The notes beneath the pieces are model-generated. The model searched no databases, had not been told where the DNA came from, and saw only the letters and a list, made by a program, of their open reading frames with translations. Positions 24,049 through 37,845 of a DNA stretch of 64,000 bases are shown here, one piece after another. Every line of letters begins with the position of its first letter. The stretch's first letter is position 1. The stretch is from Paracentrotus lividus (lineage: Eukaryota; Echinodermata; Echinoidea; Camarodonta; Echinidae), in NCBI GenBank assembly GCA_940671915.1, contig CALNVZ010002100.1, forward strand, positions 9,049,401-9,113,400. Reading direction: 5' to 3'. A program made the position numbers and the translations under genes.

Positions 24049-24931
24049 TTACTCACCCAGCTTCATACCCTGGTGTTCACACTGAATAGGGGAAAATACC
24101 CCGATGGTTACACCGTTGGGGAGTTTTCTCTTTGGATTCTTGTAGTTGACTGCAGAAATTGAAATGTAGTTTTGAGTTGTAGATGTCAAGGTTTTGCTGT
24201 TGAATAAGTTTATATTGAGAGCTGTCAAATTCAAATAGATTTCATTTGACATTACTAGATCAAGAGAAGAGGACTGTTTGTGTATAACACTTTCACATGT
24301 AATGTTCATGAAGCTTTGATACAAGACTTTGTAAGTATAACTGTGGAGCTCTACGAATTGTAAATTATAAACAATTTGCATGGAATTTGACTGTTAATCA
24401 TCCCAGTGTACAACTAGACTTGATATTCTAGAAGTCACCTCAAGCATGTGAATTGATGAGCAGCTACATCGACCATAGCAAAGATTGAAATGAACAGACT
24501 GATATGTGTATCTTGTGAAACTATATCGGTAGTATAGAACCCGATTTGCTGAGGGGGCTTGATATTGAATATCCATTGCATATTCAAACTCATGTACTAC
24601 TTGCAAGCAGCATCTGACATTTGATTCCGTTACATGTCTCAAACACGGGGACGTTGGGAGCAAAAGGAGGAGGCCCCTTTTGCTTAAGCTTTACCCATCA
24701 GCCAATCAGCAAGCTATAGTTGAAGTATGAGATGTTTGAGATCAAAAAAGCATCAGAGTTTACTTTTCGTCTGGACCTCTCACAGTAACGTGAAAATCTC
24801 TTGGTTTGCTTAACGCTTTTGTCATCCCAGGTTAATTTGAGCGGAGTGATGAGGATCCCGCTTCCCACGTAAGTACACACCAAGACCTTTAGGTCTGTTG
24901 TAGGGGCAAATGCTAGCCGGAGTTCTCTCAT
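24049..24931 (-). pseudogene. Broken retro-pseudogene of an unrecognised protein
   Basis: Three consecutive minus-strand frames (24931-24698, 24663-24394, 24381-24049) read like one protein of about 290 residues. The second and third share a frame and are separated by a single TAA near 24393; the first is offset, so a frameshift lies around 24664-24697. Composition is protein-like rather than low-complexity, with stretches such as LRLAFAPTTDLKVLV, NRVLYYRYSFTRYT and ISAVNYKNPKRKLPNG. No splice sites explain the breaks, and about 880 bp of near-continuous coding in an intron-rich genome points to an inserted processed copy. I do not recognise the family. A spurious open stretch remains possible. 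Confidence 0.4.
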
Positions 24932-26667
24932 ATTTGCAGAACATGTCGTAGACAGGTTGCTAGGGCATCATCTCCAGTTGCTAACGATAATTTTGAAATG
25001 ACGCATTGTCTGGTTTTACATTGATCTCATTGTATATTATTTTACAATGTATTCCTACCACCAGTTGTACTTTAGGAGCTATTTACCAAGTAACACTCTA
25101 ACTGTAAACTGTTGGTCAAATAATTTGCACAGGTCTGCTTGTCAACAGACTGATGGTGTGAAGAGGCTCTTTAATCAATTATTCAGCAGGTACTCTACTG
25201 CAAATGTAGAGTGTGTACTTATACAGAGAAGAAGATAAAGAGAGAATAGCTGTGACATTGTTCCACTTTATTATTACACCTTGTCAGGTTTTAGGAGAGC
25301 ACTTGTTTTGTCAGTGTTTTCTTGGGGTGTGATATAAGAATGTTATGAGATATAGGGTTTACATAGAACACTCTCCTTTGACATCTAAAATTGCTGGTGT
25401 TCCCAGGGGTTCAATATTTCTTGTGCATTTTACACAAAATATTTTCTGTGCATATCACGTGTAGAAAATATGCCAATTAGGCCCTCTCCCAAATGTTTTT
25501 CTCATGTAGAGATGTTTTAATCCCCGGTGATATCAAGAGGCACCCTCCCTGAGATGAAATATGGCAAGAGAGAACAAATAATTTATATATTGTTTATGAA
25601 TCAGTTGTCACTTATTGCATCCTGTTTATATCATTATTCCATGGTTCATGCTGCATGTAGCTCTTACAACCATACCTAGTCATCTACATTAATTAAAGAA
25701 TTCTTGTCATCTGTGTTGTCATGGTGATACATTCTCTCTTTTTGTGATTAGATGGAGACACGTCATTTCCCCCTGCACCAATTGCTTCGGGCTTTATTTT
25801 GTCTAAGATGTAGGGTTAGTGTTAGGGTTGCAATACAGTTTTATGTTCAGTTTTAGGTTAATGTTTAGGGTAGGTTATAGCGTTAGTCTAGGGTTGAAGT
25901 TGGTTATTTGATTAGTGGAATATGGAATTGAAGCGGAGCAATTGTCATGGAATCGATTAGATTGTTGTAAATCTTTGAAGGTGATAGAGTGGCATAAGAG
26001 AATGAAATAATTAATGTTATGAGATATGTCATGAATGAAGTTCTGTGCAATATATCCAATTGCTAGCATATTGCTACCTGGATGCAAGGATATTGCTGGA
26101 ATTTTTTTTATTAAAAAATACCTATTTTAAGAGAAATGATATCAAAGCTGATAGAAGGCACCAGATCTGTTCTAATAGTTAAATCCAAATTTTCACAAAG
26201 ATTTGACATGTGAAAACTTGTTGTATTGGTTACTATGCTTGTTTTATAGCTGCAGTTTTCAAAAGACACAAATTTTGATATTATTCAATCTTACCCACAA
26301 TATTACCAAGCTTTAACATCAACCACTTTCAACCCTTTCTTCATCTCTTTTCTTCTCCTTATCCAACCCTCAATCTTTCTCCCATTCTTCTTTATCTATT
26401 CTGTCAGGATTTGTTGAATATCCAGTCCTTGATCTTGTTTGGCTCATTATATTCTCTTTAATATTATCCCTACTCTCCAGCTTCTGTCTGCATGTCGCTT
26501 CGAGGAATGTGATCTTCATGTTGTAGTTTATATCTATCCTTGCTCGATAATGATACTGTCCGCTAACTGACCTTGTCTGACAACGCCAAGTATTCACAGC
26601 TCAAAACTTAGCCGTGAGAAAATATGAGCCATGTGTGTGTCGAGGATGCAGAGGCCCAGTTATCCCA
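24932..26667. other. Gene-free stretch
   Basis: AT-rich; a few degenerate TTAGGG-like units at 25810-25900. No exon or RNA gene recognised. Confidence 0.45.
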
Positions 26668-26788
26668 TATGATGATAACTACCCCCCAGAAATATGGTTT
26701 AGGGTTAGGTGTAGAGTTAGGGGGTAAATTTCTAGTAGGGGATAGTTGTCCAGGGGTAATTGTCCAGGGGGTAGTTGTCCTAGAACCC
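26668..26788. repeat. Foldback element with GGACAACTACCCC ends, copy 2
   Basis: ATAACTACCCCCC at the left and GGGGGTAGTTGTCCTAGA at the right; the middle has TTAGGGTTAGGTGTAGAGTT, shared with copy 1 at 4198-4360. Confidence 0.7.
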
Positions 26789-27455
26789 ACAACTAGAATC
26801 CTAACCAAGTACCAGGCCTGAACCTGGACTTTCTTTAGTGAGCACACTTTTTTCCATACATCTTCTATTATTATCTATTTTCACCAGCTTATGCCATTGT
26901 TCTCATTCTATTTTCTATATACTACTCATACATGTATGTATTTTATGTGTTTAGATATGTATTTAGATTTTATTTTCAGAAAGTACCATCCTTATTTACA
27001 TTTAAAAGTCATGCTGTATAAATTGCATTGAACTTTTAGTGAAAATTGATGCTTTTTAAGGTTCCAATGTGTTCTAAAAACTTTGCTATTTCCCCCCTCA
27101 GTAATGATGATAATAAGTTTTGTTCATCTGCTTTCAAGTTATCCCAGAAAAAGGGGTCTGCTGCAGGAGGTACTGTTAACCTGTTGGAGATGAGCTGAAT
27201 TGGCTATTACACACATTTCCCATAGACCTTAGGGCTCAGTCCTCAATGGGTTAAAGAAGTCCAAGTCAGTAGAGTACAGTTATCTGGTATCGCTCCCATC
27301 CCGGGATCGCATCAAATGATTCTTTCATATAACTCTTGACAGGACAAACAAAGGGAAGAATTTCCTTTTCCCTCAGGTGAAGTATGAGAGTAAACTTGTT
27401 ATAGTCTCCCATAACATCTATATTTAGTGACGTCTTGGGTGGACAAGATACTTCT
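26789..27455. other. Gene-free stretch
   Basis: AT-rich; nothing recognised. Confidence 0.5.
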
Positions 27456-27757
27456 AGGGGGGGGGGGGGGGGTAGTCATTCAAAGGCAAAAGTGCTACCC
27501 CTTACTGGCCACGCATCATGAAAATGGACCCTTAATGAAATCAATAGTGTATTAAATAAAGTCAAATTTGCATCCCTATTCGACATCAGACTTGGAGGGA
27601 AAAAAAAATCCTATATGGTGTAAAAACAGCGAAATTCAGTATCCGTAACAGCAGTCTACGCTGAAAACATCCTCCTCCCCCTCCCTTTCAACGATTTGTG
27701 TGAAAGCGCATCAGTAGCACATGTGGTGAGTGACCTCCCCCCCCCCCCCCCCTTTCT
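27456..27757. mobile_element. Family D MITE (GTCACTCA ends), copy 1
   Basis: A G-run then GTCATTCAAAGGCAAAAGTG at the left, and CACATGTGGTGAGTGACC followed by a C-run at the right. Internal blocks (AAATGGACCCT, GTCAAATTTGCA, CGACATCAGACT, CGCTGAAAACA) match the copy at 37846-38240. Confidence 0.75.
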
Positions 27758-28346
27758 AACCGGGTCTAAATGGAAGGCAAGTCATAATAGCATTCACTGT
27801 AAAATTGCTCATATAATTGAACATCAAAATCTCAATGATATATATCAGTGATAAAACAATTGAATGTGTGAGATACAGAAAGAGGGGAATAGTAAGGGGA
27901 AGGGGTGGGAGGCCAAGGGAGGAAAAGGAGAGGGGTATTAAAGGAGAAATTCTGGTACCATGGTGGTTTAGCTGTCTGGTAGTCATCAGCTGGTCTGACA
28001 GGTCTCACATGACCTCATGGGGACAAGGTCTTGGATTTGTTGTGAAGAGGTAAGATAAATGGACCTATTTATCACACCCCAGGGACCTAAGTGGGAGCTG
28101 AAGATGGCAAAACACAACTAGGACATTTTATGCTCCAGAATAAAATTCAATGGATAATGCAAAGCTTGTGTTACTGAATTGAAAGAAAGTGAAGAGCTAC
28201 AATTGTGGATCACTGAAAGTGGACTCCTGTCATTTATTTGTCAAAAGTTTAGGTTTCATATGTAAATTCCAGGATAAAAATATTTTCAGACAGTTTGTAT
28301 TTGAATGTTTATTTGTGAGGTTTGTTGTGATTTTCCTTGTATTCCT

Positions 28347-28430
28347 GTAAGAAGATACTTGGCACAATGGCAAATGCATTGCTCTAAGTACTTTCTTGCT
28401 GGGAAGGCAACGATACTGGGTGTGGTGTGG
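28347..28430. repeat. Hairpin-containing repeat, copy 1
   Basis: TAAGAAGATACTTGGCACAA is followed by TCTAAGTACTTTCTTGC, forming a stem around AAGTA(C). The same sequence with a better stem occurs at 53143-53220. Confidence 0.55.
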
Positions 28431-31400
28431 TAAGATAAGGTAATTGAACGTTGTATGAAACCCCCATGAACCCAGGAGGCAACCTTCTAAACTAAGGTGA
28501 AATGAGATCCTACAAAAGTTTGGGAATAAAAGAGTGACAAGTAGTTCTTCACACCCTCCTCCAGGGTCGTCCATTAGTGTTCTAAACCTTGTGACCCACA
28601 GATTATAATGCCCAACTCTGCAAAACATTTCTTCACTTTGAACACCATTTCAACATTATGTTAAAGGCGCATAGGCTCCATATAGTTAGGACATCCATTA
28701 TTTGTAGTCTTACATCATGTCCTGTATGTTCCATTGAGAAAAACACCGTAAGATAGCTAATGGCAAATTTGCATTAGATATTAAAAGGCCCCTGCAGTTT
28801 TTTGTGTTTTTTTTTGTTGATCATCCATAAAGTTAAAACATTTAGAATTAGTGTTCTGAAGGTTGTTCCTCGATTGGCTTCAATTTTAGCTTTTTAAACT
28901 CAAATTAATTTCCTTCTTTTAATTAGGGGGCCTACATTATTGTTTTTGCAATCATAAAACTTGGATATGAATGTAAGTTGTCAGTTGCTTCCAGTCCACT
29001 GTAGGGGCCTATTATTTTGTACAAATAATTTCCAAGATATTTTCTTCAATTGTTCAAATTTAATTCCAGAAGAAATATATTGACATGATTATTGTTGAAG
29101 CGTACACCTTTAATATTTGCAGCGAAACCGCATTATATTTACCAGACTTTGTATTGTTATGTCTGGGGATGTGATCAGTTCTCATGCTGGGATGTTTTCA
29201 ACAGCTCCGAGGGGACACCAGGGGCACACCACCTTATTCTCAATGAATTTACAGAATTAACAGTTTCATGAGAAAAACAGCCTTTGTTAGAGTTAATACA
29301 GAATGTAATGGGCTAAAGGGGATACCATACAATGGAGTCTAGTTGTTGGATTATAGTTCATGAAGGTATAAAACCAATTTGATCCAGTCAATCATTTGGT
29401 CTATGGGTGTGATTGAAGTTATAACCAAGCAATTATATAGAAGAATGGGACATCAATTTGTCTATATTCTCACCTTAGAATAGATCCAAAGGAGTTCAGA
29501 GGTTTCACATGGGTAGAAAATAAATCAGGTTATTCAAGAAGATGATACCATGGTTCCTCTTCACATCAGTTGTGTCTGTTTACACTAAAAAAGATGTTCT
29601 GAAGCTCTTCCTTCATTTACCACTGTTTACTAAGCTTAATTAACTTAAACTTTTTTGTCGTTTTCTGTTTGCATTGGAATGAGACAGTCAAATACGGCAT
29701 CAGCAAATCAAACTAAGGCCCTGGGTTGAACGTTGTCAAATATAAAAGTGTATGTCTGGATGATTCATTGTGTGTTGATAAACATTAGTTCTATTCACAT
29801 AGAGCGCTCTGATGTTGCCGTCTGAAGAAGATTGTGAACATAGTGACACAATTCTATATTTGGTATTGTAATGAAAGTAATATTTCCTAAAAGAATCTTC
29901 AAAAACATTTTAGAGATAATTCACTGCTTGTGAAACTGTATTTAAGATCTTGGTAGTTCTCATGAAGTCACTAGAATATGGGCCGTGGTCTCGGTAAATG
30001 TATCTTGGACTATATTGTATTTTGTTAGTCTTTACATGTATTATAAAGTCAATATTTTGTTTCTGGGACCGTTCTTTCACTCCCAAAACCAGAGACCTTA
30101 TGTTATTTTTTGTGTAAAATCAATTGTGCCACTGAGTTGCCTTGTAATAACATTGTAGATATAATAGCATTTTATATATCCATGAATAGCTGGTTGACGT
30201 ATATTATGATTAATTATGTTTCCGACTGAGTTATCACCCTATGACCAACTTCACTGCTCTTTGTCTTCTCAAAATGTCTGTTTTTCTCGCATAACATCAT
30301 GATTTATCGGTCTCATACTTTCCCAGCATTCTATTTGGTCGGAAACAGAGCAACATTTTGGCGTTGAAAGATGGCCATTGGCTGAGATCTTATTCATGCA
30401 AGAAATATGCCTGGTTTCTATTCTCCTAAGATTACAACCCCCAGCTTGAATTTCACAAAAATATTGACATCTCAGCTCTGAGCTTTGAACATAATCCTGC
30501 TATTATGTTTCTCCATGCTTAACTCTCCTCCTCTCTTTTTCTTTCTCTTTCTCTTTATCCCTCCCTCCTTCTCATTTATACTTTTTCTCACATTCTCCCT
30601 CTATCCATATTCTAAGTTCATTACAAAAACTTGAATTCCATCATGCACCTTATAATATAACCTGTGTACTGATAAAGACCCTGCCATTCCCCTGGATTTT
30701 GAAATCATTAAACCATTTGTATTGCATTGTTGGAAGGAAAATTATCAATCTTTATAGAGATTGAGATGGAGAAAAAAGAAAACTCAGCATTCTATGAAAT
30801 TGTTTCAAATTTTGCATGTGCCCTGTTTTCAATTTTGTAGTTAAATTTGAGCATCAGAAGTATACATGTGTTCTTCATGCAATTTTCTGATGATCATACT
30901 TTTCTTTATTAGATTACTATCACAAAAGATCCCATAATAATTTTGCTATTTCACCTAGACTCTATCTTACAGCATATTTTAGGGGAGTGAATATTCTGCA
31001 CTACTTTTTCATTTCTCTTTCCCCCAATGCTTTCATCCGTCATGATACAATCTTGTTTCTCATTTGAAGTGCTACATCCATCACCTCATCTTTCCACTCA
31101 ATGATGATGAGGTTGAAATGAAAACTGGTCTTATCGCCTAGGAAACAGATGAGATAACAGGAAATTGTAGATATAGTTCATCACCAGAGGAAGAAATCCT
31201 GGAGACAAATAGCAATTTGGATGTTCATTTGATTCTCTCAAGCAGTCAGAAACATCTTAAATATGAAAAAGGAGTTTTGTGGTCAAGTCTTAGGACCAAA
31301 CCCATAGGCCTTTATCAAATTTATTTTTGAAAAACATATTTATATCATAAAAAGAACTTGGGGAAACTCAGATATTTTAAAGCCTGATGTTATTAGAAAT

Positions 31401-31940
31401 AACCCCAAGATGGTATGTTTTGTATTATGGATTCTGATCACATACATATGAAGTAAATTATAGTGTGACATAAGTGGAGTACGATGACTGATTATCTAAT
31501 CCTGCACAAAAGAGAAATAAATCTTATGATGACTCACAACCTAAGAATGTTTCCTTGACTTGGCCTTTGCCCTCTCTCCCTCTTTCTTTCTTTCTATCAA
31601 GTCTTATCGGGCGGTCTGTCTGTCTTTCTTTTCCTTTGTCTTCTTCTCATGGGCACGCTCTACTCCTAGTTAAACAGATATTTCTAATACCCATCCCCTT
31701 TTGTTGCTCTGGGTGGAAAACCTCCACAATTAACAATCACTCACTGAATAATTTCTGTTGCTCCAAGAATGATCAGCATTTAATAGTACTTATATTGCAT
31801 TCGAAAGAAAACAAAGCAGCAGTTTGTTTGGGTTCTATATTAAATTTTGAAAATTCAATCAAATGAAATTCTTGTTTTGTGTTGTTGCAAACAAATTGAA
31901 ATTTCTGCTTTGAAATGACAGGCATCATTGTCATTAACCA
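28431..31940. other. Gene-free AT-rich stretch
   Basis: No credible exon, RNA gene or repeat boundary. CT-rich runs near 30525-30600 and 31560-31650. Confidence 0.45.
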
Positions 31941-32106
31941 TGGTTCTAGGACAACTAGTATCCTGGACAATTACCCCTTGGCTTGGACAACTACCCCCAT
32001 CAGAGATCACCCCCTAACTCTGTACCTAATGCTTACCCTATTACTGTGGGCAGTTGTGTGTGTGTGGAGGGGGGGGGGTAATTGTCCAGGGGGTAGTTGT
32101 CCTCAT
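31941..32106. repeat. Foldback element with GGACAACTACCCC ends, copy 3
   Basis: TTCTAGGACAACTAG at the left and GGGGGTAGTTGTCCTC at the right, with further internal GGACAATTACCCC / GGGGTAATTGTCC pairs and a GT/G-run. Confidence 0.7.
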
Positions 32107-33574
32107 ACGCATTGTAGACTAAAGAGAGAGAGCTGGTGAGCTTGAGACTAATTGGTAGGCACCTGGTAATAAGAGAATGGATGAGCAGGAAGCTGACAGC
32201 TTCCTGGGATGAGCGTTCACTGGAAAGAAACAATAAACATTAGTGAGATCCCTTGGAAGTGAGGGTGGTATCTCGTATCTTGTCCTGGCAGCATTAGGTG
32301 TGAAGAGTGGTGTCTTAGTCCACAGGATCATCTACCGTGAATCAATGTTAATTGCATCTCTGGATTACTAGATTTCATGGTCTGTTTGCTCTGAGTCTTC
32401 TCTGTCATCATCTAATCTTTGTCCTCGTCTTACATCATGTCTTGGAATGTAAGAAGGTTGGTCTTCTTTCTTGACTATCCTTCACTCAAGAAAGATGTAT
32501 GTACCAAGTTAAGAAAGCTGAACTTTTCTATTCTGCTTTTTAGCACTAAAGCCTACACTGTGTTGCTAGGCATCCATGATTTGTTGTACACAGAATAATA
32601 GCCAAAATGGGAATATATTTTGTATATGTAAAAGGCGAAAAAAGAATTGCTGATTTGAAACAAAAAGTTACAGTTTCAGTATTAATTACCCAAATTGAGG
32701 TAGTTGGTATAGTTACAAAGTTCAGGGCTTCATATCATAGCTTTTTATCAATAGATAGGGGCAGGCTGACGTAACGTGAAGATGGACAATATTTAGTAAC
32801 AATCATCACCAGACATATACCAATTTATTAAAGTAAAAGGTTTGGTTGTACGATAACTCTTGTGGGAAATGCTACTCCAATCATTGGTACATGATTCATA
32901 ATGATTCCATGTCATTATTCCCATACATTTCATGCTGCAGCAAAGTCATGAATTTCAGTCATATGTTTTATTGATTTCATAATGTAAGTAGGTTATTGTA
33001 AACATCTCATGCTATGCAGTATTGTATTATCAACAATGGCAAAAGAAATGGAAATTGCTGTTATGACTGTCTCCATGGCAACACTCTACATTGACAAAGA
33101 AGAGGTAAATGTTCTCTAGACAAGAGTCTGCTCATGCATCAATCAAGGAATGAATTATTTATCTTCTAGGAATTAATTGTCAATTTGAAGAGTTCCTTTT
33201 GCCAGGGCAGTACATTTATGTTACACTGAGAGGAAATTGATATGGAATTATAATTGCGTAGGTATGGTCACTGAAGCTTGGAGTGTCTGGTAACTCATTT
33301 CATGGGTTTGTTATTAATTATTTATAATAATTCATTGATATTGATGAAAGAGCTGACAAACCAATATGACATGAAAGTAATTGAAATACCATGTCATAGA
33401 CAAAGACAAACAGTAAATCCTTCTATAACTGAACATGCTTTTAAAAACAAAGCTGGATAAAGGCATGTTCTTTTACATTCTGTAATATTTATATGATTTA
33501 TGATAAGTTGACTTACGATTATCTAGATCTGAGGCTCTTTTCTGGATAGAAATGACTACAAAATTTAGGGGATA
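32107..33574. other. Gene-free AT-rich stretch
   Basis: A weak exon-like stretch at 33020-33112 was considered and not accepted. Nothing else was seen. Confidence 0.45.
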
Positions 33575-34014
33575 TTTCTGCTACACTAGCTCGAGCTAAA
33601 AAAATATTGCGCTAATTGGTGGAACGGGAAACCCCCCCCCCAAAAAAAAGGTCCTGCACTAGCTCATGCTATTTTAAAATTTCGCATTAACGACCTGACA
33701 TGACCTTGAACAGACAAGCCCGATGTGAATTGCGCAAATGGTAACTACCGCTAGCATATACACGCACAGGTTCACGATTTTGAATTAAGCTCAAGCTAGT
33801 GCAGCACTGCGCAAAAGAGCGCGCTATTTCATGCCAAAACCGCAAACCAGCTCGAGTTTAAAAAAAAAAAACCTAAGATGACTTGGGTTTGGATTTCTTT
33901 CAAATAATTAGCTCTCTATTTGACCACAAAGTCGGATCTGCTCTGATCGAGCTAATTCATCGGATCATAAATGGTGGCGCTATTTAAAATAGCTCGAGCT
34001 AGTGCAGCACCGCC
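33575..34014 (+). mobile_element. Family A TIR element, copy 3
   Basis: Same orientation and block order as 6481-6924. The left terminal bases are eroded (TCTGCTACACTAGC); the right end GCTAGTGCAGCACCGCC is intact and followed by TA. Confidence 0.8.
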
Positions 34015-35838
34015 TACTGAACAAAGTATGAACAATCAACAATCATTCAATACGAGATAAAGATCATAATAACCACAGGATATATACTGAGTGTGACTTA
34101 CTTCTGATATTCATCTCATTTTCACTCCTACCCTAAGGAAACAGGTTTTTATTTTACTTTTGGGATATCTCCTCTCAAATCATCTGTTCCAGGCAATTTA
34201 CTTGTCAACATGAATAATTTCAGTTGCAATTGCTTCTTGATTATAATCAATATCTGATACTTGTATTCATGATAAGAATATGTTTTCCATTGCTTGCCTC
34301 CAGCATTCACAGTGAGCAATCCATATAGTGTATGAGGTACACAACTGGACTTATCCCAAACTTCTTAGCATTTTAATACCACTTTCAGGCACAATTATTG
34401 TTGATGTAGACATAAACGTAAGGTATCATTATTTTATAGAAGATAGTATTTTCTTATTGAAATGTTTATAGAGCATAGCTTGAGCCACTGTTCCATAATT
34501 GGAGGTAATTGTGGATCTATATTCATTTTAGAAATAAATCATGTAACAATAGGCCTTTATTTAAACAGAATCTTTGAAAACTGGAAGAAATAGAAGAACA
34601 AATTTTGTGTGAGATGAATTATATAAGCAAATGGTCTTTGAAACAGTTACTTCCTTGAGTGAATGGTTAATTGAATGGAAAAGACCTACAATACATGATA
34701 ATAAGATTCCATGATATATCCCTTCCCTAAATAACTGGTCTCTTTGGCCCAATTTCATGCACCATGGTCATTGTCAATAGGAATTAGATTTTAACCATGT
34801 CTTTGGGGATTCTTAAATATGTTTATTGACCCAGTCAGTTGCAACTGGATATAGCCCAGACCTACTCTTTGTGGATTAAAAACCTTCCCCTCCCTTCCAC
34901 TCTCCCTTTCTCCCCTCCCCCTCCCTTTCTTTTTTTTTTCTTCAAGAAATATAGTTTATGCCCACTCGTTCTTTGATCTTCCCCCTTCATCTTTATTTCC
35001 TTCTCCCTTGTGTCTTCTCTGTTTTCAAACTGCATTTAATAGTTGAGAGTAAAAATATTGATATAACCCCCATTCTGGGTTTCATTTTCAAAATATGTAT
35101 GTCAGTCATCACAAAACAGATGTGGTACCTGCTTCTGTCATATTCCCCATTTGTGGTCTATTGTCACCCCCATAATTTTGTTCAATGCCTGAAGGGTAGA
35201 AAATATTAGTGTATTGTTATTAACGTTAATTGGCAATTTTATATTCGTCTGAAAAAGGGTAAGTTTTTTTCTTTTTGATAGGTACCATTAGGATAGTTTA
35301 TACACAATGATACAGACATAATTGTAGAAATTCAAAATAACGGATCAGAAACGTAAAATTGGGGAAAGTCCATGTAGATATAGACATTACAAAATTGTTT
35401 ATCATTACTTAATTTAAAGTATCCCTATCACAGGACAATTCTCAATAAAGCAATTGCAGCTTGTATTGGATATCTTTACAAGCCCATAATGAAACGAATG
35501 TAGATGAAAAAACAAGGGAAGAAAACAAACCCTTGTGGGATATCATTTATTTTCATTTTAAAGTATACCATCTTGAATAATTGTATCTTGACTAGCTCAG
35601 AATTTTGTCCCAGCTAGCTCAAGATGTTTATGAAGATGAGGTCTCATCCTACCTGTTAGCATGGTAAGGAAACAAATAGATTACTGTTTTAATCTGCGGA
35701 CTCAATGTATAACGTTAAGCTTCTTTGTAGAGGATGATCTAAAGAATTAGATTTAAAGGATTAAATCACTGCTATTGCTAAGGACACTGTATAAATCACC
35801 CACCCCCCCCCATCTCTCAGCCGTAATGTAATTCCTAT
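34015..35838. other. Gene-free AT-rich stretch
   Basis: CT-rich run at 34888-34945. No gene recognised. Confidence 0.45.
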
Positions 35839-36160
35839 GGTAGTATCACACTTCGCTAAAACTACTTTGAGACGGACTTGGGACTACTTTGAGACGGTTT
35901 TAAAACTTGTCGCGGAGACGTCTCCGGGATGTCTCCTCGGTCCCCGCGAGAATTGGGACGGATTTGGGACTACTTTTAGATGATTTTGAAATGGCTTTGA
36001 GACAGTTTTGAAAATTGTCGCGGAGACGTTGCCGAGACATCTCAGAGACATCTCTGCAAAGGAAAAAAGTATCGGAAACGTCTCTAATACTTTTTAATCT
36101 GTCGCGGACGCGATATTTCTTTTCTGTCGCGGAGACGTCTACGCGAAGTGAAATGCCACC
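35839..36160. mobile_element. Family B (GACGTCTCC palindrome) element, third copy
   Basis: Left end GGTAGTATCACACTTCGC and right end GCGAAGTGAAATGCCACC are inverted, with GTCGCGGAGACGTCTCCG palindromes inside. The Arg/Ser-rich frame across it is an artefact of the repeat. Confidence 0.7.
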
Positions 36161-37194
36161 ATCAGATACCAATATGTTGTGAACTCATAGAAATCCTTCT
36201 TGGATCTGATTTTTATGCATCTAATTTATATCCTTAAATTACATTGAAATTGTTTTTACGTGCCTCATTAAAAAATATTTCTGTGCCAACATTAAAGCCA
36301 AGCTAGAGTTCTTATAGCCAAAATAATTTGAGATAATTCTGTAAGATATGTCCTCACATTGTTCCATTAACATATACATATGCCTACACAAGATTATATT
36401 CATGTTCGATAATGATTTCAGAAGAAATATTGAAACAGTCCGTCAAATTGAGGCTTGGAGTAGACCGCTATATCGCCACAAGTCACGGCACAACATACAC
36501 ACACAGATCCGGTGCGAATCGCGTGCACATGATATACCCGTAGACTTTCCATTTGGCCGTGTTAATCATGCATGTGCTTGGACGGGCCGTCCAGATACAG
36601 ATATTATGCTTATTTTGCTCTTTTCTTAGCAAAATCGTAATTTTCTGTAAATTCCTTTGGTGTGTAGTATTTATTTCCTTTGCTTGAGATTCTGGTATGA
36701 ACAAGAACGTTTTGATTTTTTTCATCATGACTACTACTCCAGATTATCTTTAACACCTAGGAGCTATATAAATTTATATTTTTGTCATTCAGACTGGAAA
36801 CCAGACAAGCTTTATAAATGGTTGATAATCCTTTGCGGACATCTACTTTTTCTATTTGGCTTGTTCTCAAAAGTTTTCAAGAAGGTCTAGTAGTAGAAGA
36901 AGAGACATGTAAGACAAGACTTTGTGTAATATGATCATAATCATTATATTGAACTGATTGCAACAATATAAACATCAGTTTATTGAAGGTTCATGAACAC
37001 ATTTCATGATGGCTTCATTGAAGCCAACAGCATCTTTAAATTGGTAACATTTCAAATATTACACTCAAATTCCATAATTCTATACTTGAAAAACTCATTA
37101 GTTTATCATATTTGAATAACAATCTCACTTATTTTTTATTTTTTTTTTTTAAATAATAATTTTAAGTTATGAATGTTATAATTGTCATATTGCA
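36161..37194. other. Gene-free AT-rich stretch
   Basis: Nothing recognised. Confidence 0.45.
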
Positions 37195-37420
37195 TAAATT
37201 GCAACACTGGATTTACCTGGCTGGGATATAGGTTAGGGCGGTCCGCGGACTATAGTTATTCAGTTAACTTTGCTCAATGCCTGGCAGCCCAGCCAGGTGA
37301 TTCCAGTGTCTTTATATTTGTGTGTTCTTTATATCGATATGTTTTTATATGCAATCAATTTTATTTATATTGTATGTTATCTTTCTGCCGAATAAAATAA
37401 TAATAAAAATAATAATATTC
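37195..37420 (+). repeat. Hairpin plus AATAAA / ATA-repeat tail (retroposon-like)
   Basis: CACTGGATTTACCTGGCTGGG and CCCAGCCAGGTGATTCCAGTG flank a 60-base loop. About 100 bases later comes TGCCGAATAAAATAATAATA with a simple-repeat tail, as at LINE or SINE 3' ends. Confidence 0.45.
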
Positions 37421-37845
37421 ATAGTGATTAAGAGATGATGGTGGCAACCACAACCTCAGCCCCAGTTTATCACTCGCTCACATGAAATTTGATGCAGTGA
37501 GATTCCTCCTGGACTTGATGTAGACATACCTGTGCATATCAAATTCAAACACTCTGCTGATATGTAAAGCTCTGCAGGATGATTTACAGTATTCGTAATA
37601 CGCCTCCTCAAAGATTGTATAATATGTGAATCTTTATTGTGATATGTATGAAAACTGAATGATACAGTTGTAAATTAAGCTTCAGATACTGGGTCACGTC
37701 AGTTGCCATAATGATTCTCGATCACAACCTTCCTGAGTTCCTCCACCTTGCACTGCCCCAAACTTCACCCCGCGGGCGCTGCTCCTAACTTCACCAACCC
37801 TGCCCCATCCCGTCCTGCCTTTTACTCCACTAAAAAACCTCCGGG

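Noticed and set aside
27969-28047. Possible exon ending GAAGAG|GTAAGA
   Set aside because: Good donor, but the short peptide resembles nothing known and the acceptor is ambiguous.
33020-33112. Possible exon ending GAAGAG|GTAAAT
   Set aside because: Weak pyrimidine tract, wrong phase for the ENTREP exons and no similarity to the family tail.
35900-36172. Arg/Asp-rich minus-strand frame
   Set aside because: Encoded by serial GACGTCTCC units of a family B element.
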